Below, piece after piece: positions 1 to 9,753 of a stretch of DNA of 64,000 nucleotides. How positions within the stretch are numbered: the stretch's first letter is position 1; every line of letters begins with the position of its first letter. Source of the DNA: Aquimarina agarivorans (lineage in GTDB: Bacteria > Bacteroidota > Bacteroidia > Flavobacteriales > Flavobacteriaceae); assembly GCF_000218485.1 (NCBI RefSeq), contig NZ_AFPB01000089.1:1-64000 (forward strand), in the 5' to 3' direction. The notes under the pieces were generated by a model. The model saw nothing but the letters and a program-made list of their open reading frames with translations, was not told the DNA's origin and did no database searches. The translations under genes were made by a program, and so were the position numbers.

Positions 1-143
1 TTAATACCATCGCTGGGAATGGAATCGAGTTCTGAAATAATAATAATAATAATAATAATACCAGAAAGACTATCAAAACTCTTTCGCATATCGGTTGGTG
101 GGACGTATAAAGTATAGCTGTTTGTAGAGCTTAAAGCTAGCAT
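1..143 (-). CDS. tnpB: IS66 family TnpB (partial, runs off the left edge)
   Basis: Reading the minus strand from an ATG at 143-141 gives MLALSSTNSYTLYVPP followed by TDMRKSFDSLSG. The TDMRKSFDGLSG block is the hallmark of the IS66 accessory protein TnpB (Orf2), needed for transposition of IS66 elements but of unclear biochemical role. After this block the family normally has about four residues and then an EL-x-x-x-P motif. Here there are eight isoleucines and one serine before ELDSIP, so about five codons look inserted. The frame stays open to the window edge. No upstream tnpA was seen between this start and the putative element end. Translation beyond residue 47 is not visible. Confidence 0.7.
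   Translation of the reverse strand, partial: MLALSSTNSYTLYVPPTDMRKSFDSLSGIIIIIIIISELDSIPSDGI
37..60. repeat. In-frame ATT/AAT trinucleotide repeat, 8 units
   Basis: Eight tandem AAT units (ATT on the minus strand) lie inside the tnpB reading frame and encode eight consecutive isoleucines. Unit gain or loss would not shift the frame. Slippage expansion is the simplest explanation. Confidence 0.85.
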
Positions 144-247
144 ATCTATGTCTTTAAAGTTTATTCAAACTTAAAACACAACTATAAAATTTAAAATATG
201 TATTTGCTCGGATGGATACGTTTCCTTTGTAATTAAAGTGCATAAAA

Positions 248-278
248 AAAGTAGGGAAGATTTTATCTTCCCTACTTT
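248..278 (-). terminator. Rho-independent terminator after the GH16 gene
   Basis: A perfect 13-bp inverted repeat (248-260 and 266-278, loop TTTTA) is followed on the minus strand by a run of seven T. It lies 80 bases past the stop of the GH16 gene and would end the galactanase transcript before the IS66 element. Confidence 0.8.
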
Positions 279-358
279 ATATCGTTTCCGATGTTAAATT
301 TTTCTACTTAAAATCAGAGTTGATATTACAAATTTTATTATGGTTTAGTCTTTATCTA

Positions 359-2380
359 TTAATGAGCAACCACAATTCTGTGTACTTCTTGTCTATTTCC
401 TCCAGAAACTTTTAGTAAGTAAATACCATTACTTAAAGACTCTAGGTTGATAGTACTTACTGAACTTAAATCAGTTTCAGAAATTACTTTACCTTTTAAA
501 TCATAAATAGTTGCAGTATCAAAATCCTCAATACCAGCTAGCGTTAAAACATCAACAACTGGATTTGGATAAGCTTTTGTAGTATTGAAAGCTGCATCCG
601 AGTCTAAAATTTTTGCTCCACTACCTGTACTTAAAGTAATTTTTTCTAAGTTCCATTGCCACTGATTACTTCCTGTTGCATTGATTCTTACAGTATGAGA
701 GCCTGCTGATAAATTAACCGTACTTCCAGCTCTTAAAGCTCTAAAATCATTCCATTGCCCATTATTAGGAACATTGTCAGTAGAAACAATATTTCCATCA
801 ATCAAAAATTGAATTTGAGCATTATCTGAAGGGGAAGATATCATGTAATCGATAGTATAAATCCCAGCAGTAGCAACATTAATATTATAAGTTACATAAT
901 CTCCAGAATTTACATAATTAATATTAGCACCAGCATTATTAACACCTAAACCTGGTCCACCTGCAAAAGCATCATTAATAGTACCATTTGTACTATTAAA
1001 ATCTTCAGCTTCAATTACTAAAGTTGCATTTGTATTTGGAGGAGTACCACCTCCACCAGAACCTTCAGTTCCATTAACAACTAATTCGCTAATATGTAAA
1101 AAATTTGAACCTGCTAATTGTACACGAACATATCTACCTGATCTATTTGCCTGGATTGTTGTAGGGGTACCTGCATTACCCGATGTAAAAAAGTTACCAA
1201 CACCATTTTGGTTAATTGTTGTATTTAAATTTTTAGAACTAAATGGCGTATTAGAAACTAATACATGAAAATTACTTAATCTTTCTGCACAACAATCAGT
1301 TCTATTAAATACTTGTATGGTTGAAATATCTGAAACTACACCTAAATCAACTTCTACCCATGCATTTTGATCATTTTCAGTATGATTAAAGCTATTTGGA
1401 TTTCCATCATTTGCTAATGATGCAGGCGAACCATTTAAATAGTTACTAGATTGAGTAACTGGTTTATTTAATGCAATATTATCTCCTCCTGTAACTGGAG
1501 GGGTACCTGGATCAACAGGTCCACCTTGCCCATCAACTAATTTATAGGTATGTACCCAATCCACTCTCATAGTATTTACACTATCATCATTCAAATGCTC
1601 TCTAAGAGCAAGACCTCCTAAAAAGTTTTCATCAGCAGTCCATAAATCCCAAATTAAGTTTAAATCTCTTGCAAAAATAATTTCTGGATATGTTCTTCCA
1701 CTTCTATCCTCTCCGACTCTTACACTTCCTGCTTCTTCACCATCAAGATAAAAAGTCATATTTTTTTCATCTTTCCACCATACTCCTACTACGTGATAAT
1801 CTTCGTTCCAACGCACTCCTCTTTTAGGATTATTGGCCGATAAATTTCTATTGTCAAAGTTATCCGCATTTCTTACTGTAAATCCGTTTGTTGCCTGAAA
1901 ATATTGAGAATTCATTTGCCAAGGAAAGTTTGGTTGACAACCACAACTTGGTCTCGAATTATTTTCTATTACATCAATTTCATCTCTCCCCTCTAAATTT
2001 CCATTATTTAGCCAGAATGTATTATATGCAGATAAATGAGCAGTAATAATTCTACTCTCCGTATACATTGGATACTTTATTTGTGCATTTGAATAAATCC
2101 TTGAACTATGAAAATAAGTTGGATCTGGACCTTCAGTGGCTTTAATCCATAAATTTCCATCAGAAACACCCGAATTTTCTGCCACCATAAGAGTAGGTGT
2201 GTTAGGATATTGCCATAATTCTTTTCTCCATTTTACGGTATCAAATCCATTGTTAAATTCATCTGTCATTTCAGGATAAACTTCCCATGTTTTACCAGGA
2301 GGAGGTGTAGGTTGAGCATAAGCAGAAAATGCTGAACCAGCTAGTATAGCGGTAGCAATGCTTTTTTTTAAGTAATTCAT
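359..2380 (-). CDS. GH16 beta-galactanase (agarase/porphyranase type) with F5/8C, CBM6 and T9SS sorting domain
   Basis: Secreted 673-residue endo-galactanase. A signal peptide (about 1-22) precedes a GH16 domain (about 30-285). Its catalytic motif DEIDVIE at 133-139 gives E134 as nucleophile, D136 as helper and E139 as acid/base. A Pro/Gly linker leads to an F5/8 type C domain (about 300-437), a CBM6 (about 453-587) and a T9SS type A sorting domain (about 600-673). Enzymes with these folds cut agar, porphyran or related red-algal galactans at the cell surface. The NNSRPSCGCQP loop after the catalytic strand is unlike the classic Zobellia AgaA-type agarase pattern, so porphyranase activity is quite possible; the substrate cannot be decided from sequence. 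The gene lies 88 bases downstream of the GH86 gene on the same strand, so they probably share a transcript. Confidence 0.88.
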   Translation of the reverse strand: MNYLKKSIATAILAGSAFSAYAQPTPPPGKTWEVYPEMTDEFNNGFDTVKWRKELWQYPNTPTLMVAENSGVSDGNLWIKATEGPDPTYFHSSRIYSNAQIKYPMYTESRIITAHLSAYNTFWLNNGNLEGRDEIDVIENNSRPSCGCQPNFPWQMNSQYFQATNGFTVRNADNFDNRNLSANNPKRGVRWNEDYHVVGVWWKDEKNMTFYLDGEEAGSVRVGEDRSGRTYPEIIFARDLNLIWDLWTADENFLGGLALREHLNDDSVNTMRVDWVHTYKLVDGQGGPVDPGTPPVTGGDNIALNKPVTQSSNYLNGSPASLANDGNPNSFNHTENDQNAWVEVDLGVVSDISTIQVFNRTDCCAERLSNFHVLVSNTPFSSKNLNTTINQNGVGNFFTSGNAGTPTTIQANRSGRYVRVQLAGSNFLHISELVVNGTEGSGGGGTPPNTNATLVIEAEDFNSTNGTINDAFAGGPGLGVNNAGANINYVNSGDYVTYNINVATAGIYTIDYMISSPSDNAQIQFLIDGNIVSTDNVPNNGQWNDFRALRAGSTVNLSAGSHTVRINATGSNQWQWNLEKITLSTGSGAKILDSDAAFNTTKAYPNPVVDVLTLAGIEDFDTATIYDLKGKVISETDLSSVSTINLESLSNGIYLLKVSGGNRQEVHRIVVAH
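620..1483 (-). repeat. F5/8C + CBM6 coding cassette, copy 1
   Basis: This segment encodes the F5/8C and CBM6 modules of the GH16 gene. It is closely similar in DNA and protein to 2733-3605 in the neighbouring GH86 gene; both carry the NRTDCC and INATGSN-x-WQWNL blocks. The pattern points to module duplication or gene conversion between neighbours. Confidence 0.75.
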
Positions 2381-2468
2381 TTTTAGCTTAGTTTTTAGAA
2401 AAACAGAAGAGCTTTTATACTCTTCTGCAATTAAATTTATATTTATTTAGTTATTTATTATTATTTGA

Positions 2469-5400
2469 CTAATGTCTAACTACTACTTTTTGTAGTTCTT
2501 GTTTAACAGCCCCTTTGATTTGAACGATGTAAACTCCATTACTAACGTTACTTAAATCGATACTTTGCGTTTTTGTTAAGTCTACTTCAATTACATTTGA
2601 TCCATCCAAACTATACAAGGTAGCTGAGTCAAATTCATCAACATTACTAAAGTTTAAATTTGTAGCTACAGGATTTGGATATATATTAACTGAAGGTAAT
2701 AACTCATCGCTTAATGCTTTTGCTCCACTATTTCCAGTGCTTAATGTAATTCTATCTAAATTCCATTGCCATACATTACTTCCTGTTGCATTAATTCTAA
2801 TTGTATGTGCACCAGCAGACAAATTAACTGTACTTGAAGCATTGATAGCTCCAAAAGTATCCCATGCACCATTATTTGATACATTATCAGTAGCAGCAAC
2901 AACACCATCAACTACAAATTGAATTTGTGAATTATCAGATGGAGTTGAAATTAAATACTCAATTGAATAATCTCCAGCTGTAGCAACATTAATATTGTAT
3001 GTAGCAAAATCACCAGAATTCACATAATTTATATAAGCACCAGCGTCATTTACACCAAGACCAGGTCCTCCTGCAAAAGCATCATTAAATGTACCGTTAG
3101 TAGTTGCAAAATCTTCTGCCTCTATAACTAAAGTAGCGCTACCACCACCTGTTGTAGGAGTTCCGCCTCCTGTATTAGTTCCTTCAGTCCCATTAACCAC
3201 TAATTCTTGTACATGTAAGAAGTTTGATCCTGCCAATTGAACTCTAACATATCTACCTGTTCTATTTACATCAATCAAAGTAGGAGAACCAGCATTACCT
3301 GAAGTAAAGAAGTTACCCACACCAGATTGATTTATTGTTGCATTTAAGTCAGTAGATGAGAAAGGAGTATTAGAAACCAAAACATGGAAGTTACTTAATC
3401 TTCCTTCACAACAGTCTGTTCTATTAAATACCTGTATTGTTGTTATATCAGATACCGATCCTAAATCAACTTGCAACCATGCATTTGTATCATTATTAGT
3501 ATGATTGATAGTGCTTTGGTTGCCATCAACTGCTAAAGAAGCTGGACTTCCTCCAAGATAATTACTTGATTGTGTTGCTGGTTTATTTAAGGCTATATTA
3601 TTTCCTGATGGAATAACTGGAGGGGTACCTCCGCCTGTATTAGTAGCATTTACAGTTACATTTGTTGTATCAGTAAAGTTTCCATTAGCTGTAGTTGCTG
3701 TAATTACAGCACTACCTGCATTTACTCCAGTTACTACTCCAGAACCATTAACTGTAACTACGTTTGTATTACTTGAACTCCAAGTTACTGATTGATTAGT
3801 TGCATTTGAAGGAGTCACACTTGCTGATAAAGTTCCTGTTTGCCCTTCATCAATAGTTAAACTAGCTGGTGTTACATTTACTCCTGTAGCATCAACAATG
3901 TCTGGCTGGTCTGTAGGGTTTGATCTTCCCGGAGTTTTACTGAAATCCCAAGTTAATAGATTTACAATATTTACTTCTCCTACATGTTGAAAATCAACTA
4001 CAATAGTATTGTTTCTTTGTACTAAACTAGCAGGAACTGGAATTTCTAAAGCTCCAAACCATTTAGATCTAAATTGTTGCTCACCTCTCCAATCGAATGG
4101 TACATCAACATCAACTCCATTAAATGTGAATTTATTTAATGATAAAAATCCATTTTCAGTTTGTGGAGCATCAAAAAGAGTTACAGTCATTTTAACCATT
4201 GCTTCAGCTTGGTTAGGATTAGCTGGAACATCAACATTATTTACAAAAAATGTATTATCTCCACCTTGAATATTTACTCTTTGGTCATCACTTACAGGTT
4301 CTCCATAAAATTTATTCTCAACAGAAGTTTCATTAACCGCAACTGCATTAGGGAATGTATACTTCAATATCATTGTAGCTTCAGGATTAACTGTAACTGA
4401 AGATGGAATATTATTTGTAGTGTTATCAGATAATACAATATCTCTAACACCTTCTAAGTATAAATGTTTTATTCTTACACTTGTTGCATTGTTATTATTG
4501 TCTTCAAAAAAGTTTAAATCAATAGTTGTTGCTTGTTCTTGTAGATTATTAAGAATTAAATAAACTTCATTTCCATCAACATAACTATCTACTTGAATAT
4601 CTGGATCAGAAGACATCGTATCAACTCTGGTTCCATCAACATCTGCCCACAATTCATACCACTTTACTAACTCACTACGTTCCCATTCACCATCACCATC
4701 ATCATCACGAAGCGTTTTGTAATGATAAACAACTTCAGGAATTCCATCACCATTACTATCTATATCTCTAAACTGTGCTTTTAATAAGTGAAAAGGCATT
4801 GATAATTCTATATAATCTGGTCTTTCCAAAAACTGCATCATCATAGCACTAAATGGTTTTAAGTTTTCCCAGTCGTAACGTGTATCATGAGGCATCGGAT
4901 CCCATGCATTTGCTACTGCACCATATTCAGAAATAATTACTGGCTTTCTATTATTTTTTCCGTTTTTGTAAACATCATACCATTCTAACATTTCCAATGT
5001 AGCTTCCACATGACCCCCAGATCGTCTTTGCCCTCCATTGTTTTGATAACGAGGCCAGTCATAAAAATGCACAGAGTAAAAATCCATATTTTCACCAGCT
5101 CTGTCTAAAAACTCTTTCCAAATTACATCCCATTGATACCAATCTACATCACTTGGCAATGCAAATAGAGGCGTATCAACTTGACTTCTAGCATAATCTA
5201 CTGCTACCTGATCGGCTGCTGTAGTTCCATAAAAATTTGCCACGTAATTAGGATCTCTAAATCTAGAAAAACCATCACCTCTAAAAAGGTCATGTAATCC
5301 CCAAGTCATACCTCCAATTTTTGGAGCTCTGCTACCTAATCTTTCTTTAATACCTTTTGCTACTAAATTATGATATTCCATAACATCTTCCCAACTAGAC

Positions 5401-6071
5401 ATCATAAATTGACCTGTATTTAATTCAAAATCAGGTTCATTTATTACTTCCCAATATTCTGGTATTTGGACTCCTTCTTCACTTGCATTTTCAACAAAAA
5501 ATTCTTCTAAATACTGAACCATCCATTCAGCAGAAGTTTCAATATCTTGAGGTATCCAAATAAATCCATTTTCACGCCCCCATGCTGAACCATTTAAACC
5601 ATTATCAAAATAAGATAAGGTTGGATACGTTGGATGCGCATTTGTTCCCATTATTGCTCCTTTACCTTGTTTTTCTTTAAAAGGTAATAAGCCTCTATCT
5701 GTAATTCGTTGTTGATATTCCCCTTTCCAAAAATCCAACAATACAGTTAAACTGTCTGGATCGTGATGGTTTCTATTATTTTCATCTTCAGGAGTGAACT
5801 GGTGTAAAAAAGAAGCAATACCATTATCACGTCCTAATTGAATATCCAATTCATTAAATAAATAATCGGCTTGATCTACTTCTCCTTCCCAAGCATTTTC
5901 ATAAAGACTGGCGTGCATAGTAATATGCCTATCCCTTCCAAAATCAGATACTCCTCCTACAGAATGTTTAATGTTAAGATTAACATCAACATTTGCTGTT
6001 TGAGCTACAATCAAATTACCAACGAACATAAGAAGACCTACTCCCAGTGTTCTCTTTAATTTTAATTTCAT
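2469..6071 (-). CDS. GH86 beta-agarase/porphyranase, multimodular, T9SS-exported
   Basis: Secreted 1200-residue enzyme. After a signal peptide (about 1-23) comes a GH86 TIM-barrel region with the acid/base motif WEVINEP (E212) and the nucleophile motif IISEYGA (E382). Accessory beta domains follow to about residue 715. A bacterial Ig-like (BIG2) domain spans about 728-810, an F5/8 type C domain about 825-962, a CBM6 about 978-1113 and a T9SS type A sorting domain the last 80 or so. GH86 enzymes are endo-beta-agarases or beta-porphyranases; which one this is cannot be told here. Its tail is almost the same as that of the downstream GH16 protein, which suggests that both bind the same polysaccharide. 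It is the first gene of the pair, with a long 492-base upstream region. Confidence 0.88.
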   Translation of the reverse strand: MKLKLKRTLGVGLLMFVGNLIVAQTANVDVNLNIKHSVGGVSDFGRDRHITMHASLYENAWEGEVDQADYLFNELDIQLGRDNGIASFLHQFTPEDENNRNHHDPDSLTVLLDFWKGEYQQRITDRGLLPFKEKQGKGAIMGTNAHPTYPTLSYFDNGLNGSAWGRENGFIWIPQDIETSAEWMVQYLEEFFVENASEEGVQIPEYWEVINEPDFELNTGQFMMSSWEDVMEYHNLVAKGIKERLGSRAPKIGGMTWGLHDLFRGDGFSRFRDPNYVANFYGTTAADQVAVDYARSQVDTPLFALPSDVDWYQWDVIWKEFLDRAGENMDFYSVHFYDWPRYQNNGGQRRSGGHVEATLEMLEWYDVYKNGKNNRKPVIISEYGAVANAWDPMPHDTRYDWENLKPFSAMMMQFLERPDYIELSMPFHLLKAQFRDIDSNGDGIPEVVYHYKTLRDDDGDGEWERSELVKWYELWADVDGTRVDTMSSDPDIQVDSYVDGNEVYLILNNLQEQATTIDLNFFEDNNNNATSVRIKHLYLEGVRDIVLSDNTTNNIPSSVTVNPEATMILKYTFPNAVAVNETSVENKFYGEPVSDDQRVNIQGGDNTFFVNNVDVPANPNQAEAMVKMTVTLFDAPQTENGFLSLNKFTFNGVDVDVPFDWRGEQQFRSKWFGALEIPVPASLVQRNNTIVVDFQHVGEVNIVNLLTWDFSKTPGRSNPTDQPDIVDATGVNVTPASLTIDEGQTGTLSASVTPSNATNQSVTWSSSNTNVVTVNGSGVVTGVNAGSAVITATTANGNFTDTTNVTVNATNTGGGTPPVIPSGNNIALNKPATQSSNYLGGSPASLAVDGNQSTINHTNNDTNAWLQVDLGSVSDITTIQVFNRTDCCEGRLSNFHVLVSNTPFSSTDLNATINQSGVGNFFTSGNAGSPTLIDVNRTGRYVRVQLAGSNFLHVQELVVNGTEGTNTGGGTPTTGGGSATLVIEAEDFATTNGTFNDAFAGGPGLGVNDAGAYINYVNSGDFATYNINVATAGDYSIEYLISTPSDNSQIQFVVDGVVAATDNVSNNGAWDTFGAINASSTVNLSAGAHTIRINATGSNVWQWNLDRITLSTGNSGAKALSDELLPSVNIYPNPVATNLNFSNVDEFDSATLYSLDGSNVIEVDLTKTQSIDLSNVSNGVYIVQIKGAVKQELQKVVVRH
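2733..3605 (-). repeat. F5/8C + CBM6 coding cassette, copy 2
   Basis: Second copy of the carbohydrate-binding cassette described at 620-1483, here in the GH86 gene. The catalytic parts of the two genes are unrelated folds, so only the tails are shared. Confidence 0.75.
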
Positions 6072-6563
6072 AACAAGTTTAGTTTTGAGTTATTTTTCAT
6101 ATGTATTTAAGTTATTTTGATTAATGAATTCCTAAGTACACTTATTATTTACACCTATATGTTAAAAAAACGTTATAGCCATAATAAAACCTTTAAAAAT
6201 GAATGAATCTTAAAAATTCAATTACCAGGGAATAAATATATTAATAAAAACCTATTAAAAACATCAAATTGAAACCACTAATATTAAAAATCAGGTAATT
6301 AGAGTAAGAATCGGCGTAAATGAATACTTACAAATTATTCCATTAACAATTTATACACATTTTTAGCAATAACTCAATAAACATTGGCTTAAATTAAATT
6401 ATTAATAAAAAAAACACTGCAAAATTTCAAATAAAATACAAAAAACATAGATTAAATACACAAGTAGAAATGTAGTACTTGCATATACTAAATTGAATTT
6501 TATTTAAAAAAAAGTGCTTTTTTAACAGTTGTTAGATAGAAAAAAGCAGCTTTTTTTATGTTT
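6072..6563. other. Intergenic region upstream of the galactanase pair
   Basis: No gene was found. The region must hold the promoter of the GH86-GH16 pair on the minus strand, but I could not find a clean TTTG/TAnnTTTG match. At 6505-6560 are two short A/T-rich hairpins (AAAAAAG...CTTTTTT on the minus strand) that could terminate the dehydrogenase transcript. Confidence 0.5.
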
Positions 6564-9491
6564 TTATGGGTTTTGGACAGAAGTTTGCAACAAAAAAGTG
6601 CTAAGTATGCTTACAGGATGATCAATTTTACTACCTATAGCGTCTTTTATTTGAGTTCTACAGCTTGTTCCTGTAGCTGCAATGAGAGTTGTACTATCAG
6701 AATTTTTAATTTTCGGAATCAAAGATAATTCGGCAATTTGCATACTGGTTTTATAATGTTCCTTTTCATAACCAAATGATCCTGCCATTCCGCAACAACC
6801 AGAATTGATAATAGTAACTGTATTATTTTTTGGAAGATTTAATATTTTAAATGTTTTTGATATATCTGATAATACCTTTTGATGGCAATGTACGTGTAAC
6901 TTAGTTTTTTGTTTTGCATCAGAAAATTGACTAGATTGAATATTTCCTAAATCTATTTCCTGAGCTAAAAATTCATCAATTAATAACACATTTTTTGCCA
7001 ATTTACTTGCCGCTTTTTTGTCATCGGCTAATACCAAGTATTCATCTCTAAAGCTCAAAATGGCTGAAGGCTCTATGCCCACCAAAGGCACATCTTTTGA
7101 AACTAATTCTTCAAAAATAGCTACATTCTGGTTTGCTATTTTTTTAGCTTCTTTTAAAAATCCTTTAGATAACAACGCCCTACCACTTTGTTTGTGCTTA
7201 ACAAAATTAACTTTATAGTTTAATGCTGTTAATAAAGCTATAGTATCTTTTCCTACCTGAACGTCAATGTAATTTGTAAATTCATCAATAAAAATGTACA
7301 ATTCTTTTACGGGAGTAGCTATAACTGTTGTTTTTAAATATTTGACCAACCAGTTTGTTAAAGACTGCCTGTTTACATTGGGCAACTTACGTTCATTTGC
7401 AATACCTAGCAGTTTTTTTATAAACGTTGATGTTATTCTGTTATTAAATGTAAAGTTTGCTATTGGTGCTGTTTTTGAGGCTATGCTGTTCAACGAGTCA
7501 TTAAAAGCAAAAACCTTGTCGCGTAATGATACCCCATTGGTTTTGTTATATTGATAAAGAAATTCTGCTTTTAATAGGCTTACATCAACATTGGAAGGAC
7601 ATTCACTTGCACAAGCTTTACAACTTATACACAAATCAAACACCTCTTTTAACGCTTTGCTATCAAATTGATTTTTTTTGTTGGAATTAGTCAACACCTC
7701 CCTTAATGCATTTGCTCTTGCTCGAGTAGTGTCTTTTTCGTTTTTAGTTGCTCTATAACTTGGACACATACCCCCTCCTGCATCCACAGATTTTCTGCAA
7801 TCACCACTACCATTGCACTTTTCAGCCGCTCGCAAAATACCTTTTGATGCTGAAAAATCAATGACAGTTTTAATATTTGGAACTTCTACATCTACTTCAT
7901 AACGCAAATTTTTATCAATTGGTAAGGGGTTTATGATTTTACCTTGATTAAAAATTCCCTCAGGGTCAAACGCTTTTTTTATTTGCTTTAATAGCTCATA
8001 ATTTTCGTTTCCTATCATTTGCGGAATATAATTGGAACGCACAATCCCGTCGCCATGTTCACCGCTCATTGACCCTTGATACTTTTTTACTAAAAGTGCT
8101 ACTGCATCAGTAATTTCTTTAAATAAAATAACATCGGTACTTTTTTTCAAATTTAAAATTGGACGTAAATGAATTTCACCTGCACCAGCATGCGCATAAT
8201 AAACAGCATCTTGCTTAAAATTTTTCATTAATTGTGTGAAGTCGTCAATATACGGCGCAAGATCACTAATGGCTACAGCTGTATCTTCAATACAGGCTAC
8301 TGCTTTATTGTCACCAACCATATTACCTAATAGACCTAGTCCCGCTTTTCGTAATTCTAGTGCTTTGGTAATATCATTATCATATAATACTGGTAAATCA
8401 TCACTTAATCCTGAAAATTCTAAAGTTTCCAACAGGGCTGCTACTTGTTTTTCTAATTTATTCTTGGAATCCGCCCTTAACTCCAACATCAATATTGCCT
8501 TAGGATCTTCCTTTACAAAAAATCGATTTTTAGATTGTTCTATATTATTTTTAGTACAATCCAAAATGGTTTTATCCATCATTTCGCACGTATATAAATG
8601 ATGCTTCATCACCAGAGCAACGGCTTTCATACAAGCTTCAATGGTACTAAAATGTGCAGCTATCATGGCTGCTTTATGGGGAGGTAAATCTTCTAATTGA
8701 AGTGTAATTTCAGTTGTTATTGACAAGGTTCCTTCGCTTCCCGCAAGGAGGTCACATAAATTTATTGTATCGCCTGTATTATAAAATGAATTTTTAAGTA
8801 ATACATCTAATGCGTAACCCGTATTTCTGCGATGTATTTCGGGCTTTGGGTAATTATTTAGTATTTGTTTTTGATTAGCTGTACTATTAAGTATATTATT
8901 AACTGCATTATACACCTTTCCTTCCTGATCTTTTTGATCCAACTTTTGCTCGAATTCTTTTTTTGATAGCTCCGAAAAAATAGCTTCTCTTCCGTCAGAA
9001 AGTATGGTGGTCATTTTGACAATTTTATCACGCGTTACACCATAGCGAATGCTTGTAGTTCCACTACTGTTATTGCCCACCATACCGCCGAGCATACACC
9101 TATTTGATGTGGAAGTATTAGGTCCGAAAAACAAGCCGTATGGCGCCAAAAACCTATTCAAATCATCGCGAATAACGCCAGGTTGTACGGTCACGGTTTT
9201 AGCAACGGTATCCAGTGAAATTATTTTAGTCAAATATTTTGATACATCAACTATCAATCCAGTTCCTACGCATTGACCTGCTAAAGAAGTTCCTGCGGTT
9301 CTTGGAATTAAGTTCAAATGATTTTGGAGGGCGAAATTTACTATTTCTTGTATGTCTTGAGTATGCTTTGGAAAAACAACTGCTAAAGGCAATTTTCGAT
9401 ATACTGAGGCATCAGTTGCATAAATCATTTTAGTCAACTCATCGTAATTGACTTCACCTTCAATTTTATCTTGTAATGCTTCCCAATTCAT
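6564..9491 (-). CDS. FAD-binding and Fe-S oxidoreductase (GlcD-GlcF fusion, D-lactate/2-hydroxyacid dehydrogenase type)
   Basis: A 975-residue flavoprotein that probably oxidises a 2-hydroxyacid such as D-lactate or glycolate and passes electrons to the membrane chain. The N-terminal half is a PCMH-type FAD domain: PRTAGTSLAGQ at 63-73, GGMVGNNSSGT at 135-145, and a cap domain with HAGAGEIHLRP at 434-444 and GEHGDG at 477-482. The C-terminal half is GlcF-like. It has iron-sulfur ligands (C559, C565, C576, then CISCKACASECP at 621-632) and a late CCG motif (CCGMAGS). This fused architecture matches the YdiJ/Dld-II-like family. It appears monocistronic, with no lactate permease nearby. The exact substrate is an inference. 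Confidence 0.88.
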   Translation of the reverse strand: MNWEALQDKIEGEVNYDELTKMIYATDASVYRKLPLAVVFPKHTQDIQEIVNFALQNHLNLIPRTAGTSLAGQCVGTGLIVDVSKYLTKIISLDTVAKTVTVQPGVIRDDLNRFLAPYGLFFGPNTSTSNRCMLGGMVGNNSSGTTSIRYGVTRDKIVKMTTILSDGREAIFSELSKKEFEQKLDQKDQEGKVYNAVNNILNSTANQKQILNNYPKPEIHRRNTGYALDVLLKNSFYNTGDTINLCDLLAGSEGTLSITTEITLQLEDLPPHKAAMIAAHFSTIEACMKAVALVMKHHLYTCEMMDKTILDCTKNNIEQSKNRFFVKEDPKAILMLELRADSKNKLEKQVAALLETLEFSGLSDDLPVLYDNDITKALELRKAGLGLLGNMVGDNKAVACIEDTAVAISDLAPYIDDFTQLMKNFKQDAVYYAHAGAGEIHLRPILNLKKSTDVILFKEITDAVALLVKKYQGSMSGEHGDGIVRSNYIPQMIGNENYELLKQIKKAFDPEGIFNQGKIINPLPIDKNLRYEVDVEVPNIKTVIDFSASKGILRAAEKCNGSGDCRKSVDAGGGMCPSYRATKNEKDTTRARANALREVLTNSNKKNQFDSKALKEVFDLCISCKACASECPSNVDVSLLKAEFLYQYNKTNGVSLRDKVFAFNDSLNSIASKTAPIANFTFNNRITSTFIKKLLGIANERKLPNVNRQSLTNWLVKYLKTTVIATPVKELYIFIDEFTNYIDVQVGKDTIALLTALNYKVNFVKHKQSGRALLSKGFLKEAKKIANQNVAIFEELVSKDVPLVGIEPSAILSFRDEYLVLADDKKAASKLAKNVLLIDEFLAQEIDLGNIQSSQFSDAKQKTKLHVHCHQKVLSDISKTFKILNLPKNNTVTIINSGCCGMAGSFGYEKEHYKTSMQIAELSLIPKIKNSDSTTLIAATGTSCRTQIKDAIGSKIDHPVSILSTFLLQTSVQNP

Positions 9492-9679
9492 TCTAATCCC
9501 TAAAATAGTTATACCGCAAATATATTGATTTAGATAATTGGGCTTCTTAGTTTTTTAGTTGTTGGTCTTGGGGTGTGGAGTATTGGAATATAGACAATAG
9601 GTAGTAGGCGGTGCGATGTGGATGTTTAACATTTGTTTGGTTGCTTGTTGGTATTTATTGAAAAAAATCAATCATTTAC

Positions 9680-9713
9680 AAAAAAAAACCACACCATTTG
9701 AAAATGATGTGGC
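9680..9713 (-). terminator. Terminator after ychF
   Basis: On the minus strand CCACATCATTT pairs with AAATGGTGTGG (9689-9712; one G-T pair, short loop), followed by a run of eight or more T. It lies about 40 bases past the ychF stop. Confidence 0.7.
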
Positions 9714-9753
9714 TATTATTTTTATCAAAAAAGTTTGAAGCTCAATATTGATT

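Larger units (their letters stand above)
1..227 (-). mobile_element. IS66-family-like insertion sequence, partial (one end)
   Basis: The minus strand encodes the start of an IS66-type TnpB protein (see 1-143) about 85 bases inside a putative element end. A possible terminal inverted repeat lies at 210-225, reading GGAAACGTATCCATCC on the minus strand, which resembles the GTAA-type ends of IS66 elements. The other end, tnpC and any tnpA are outside the window, so the inverted repeat cannot be matched to its partner. The element sits directly downstream of a galactanase gene. The TnpB assignment is fairly firm; the exact boundary is an inference. Confidence 0.6.

Noticed and set aside
37-60. 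Simple intergenic microsatellite
   Set aside because: The flanking minus-strand frame is clearly IS66 TnpB and the repeat is in frame with it, so it is a coding repeat.
1-117. Plus-strand open frame ending PERLSKLFRISVGGTYKV
   Set aside because: The opposite strand carries the recognisable TnpB motif TDMRKSFDSLSG; the plus-strand frame is its shadow.
2737-6059. Several 60-86-codon plus-strand frames across the GH86 gene
   Set aside because: Antisense shadows of a long, clearly coding gene.
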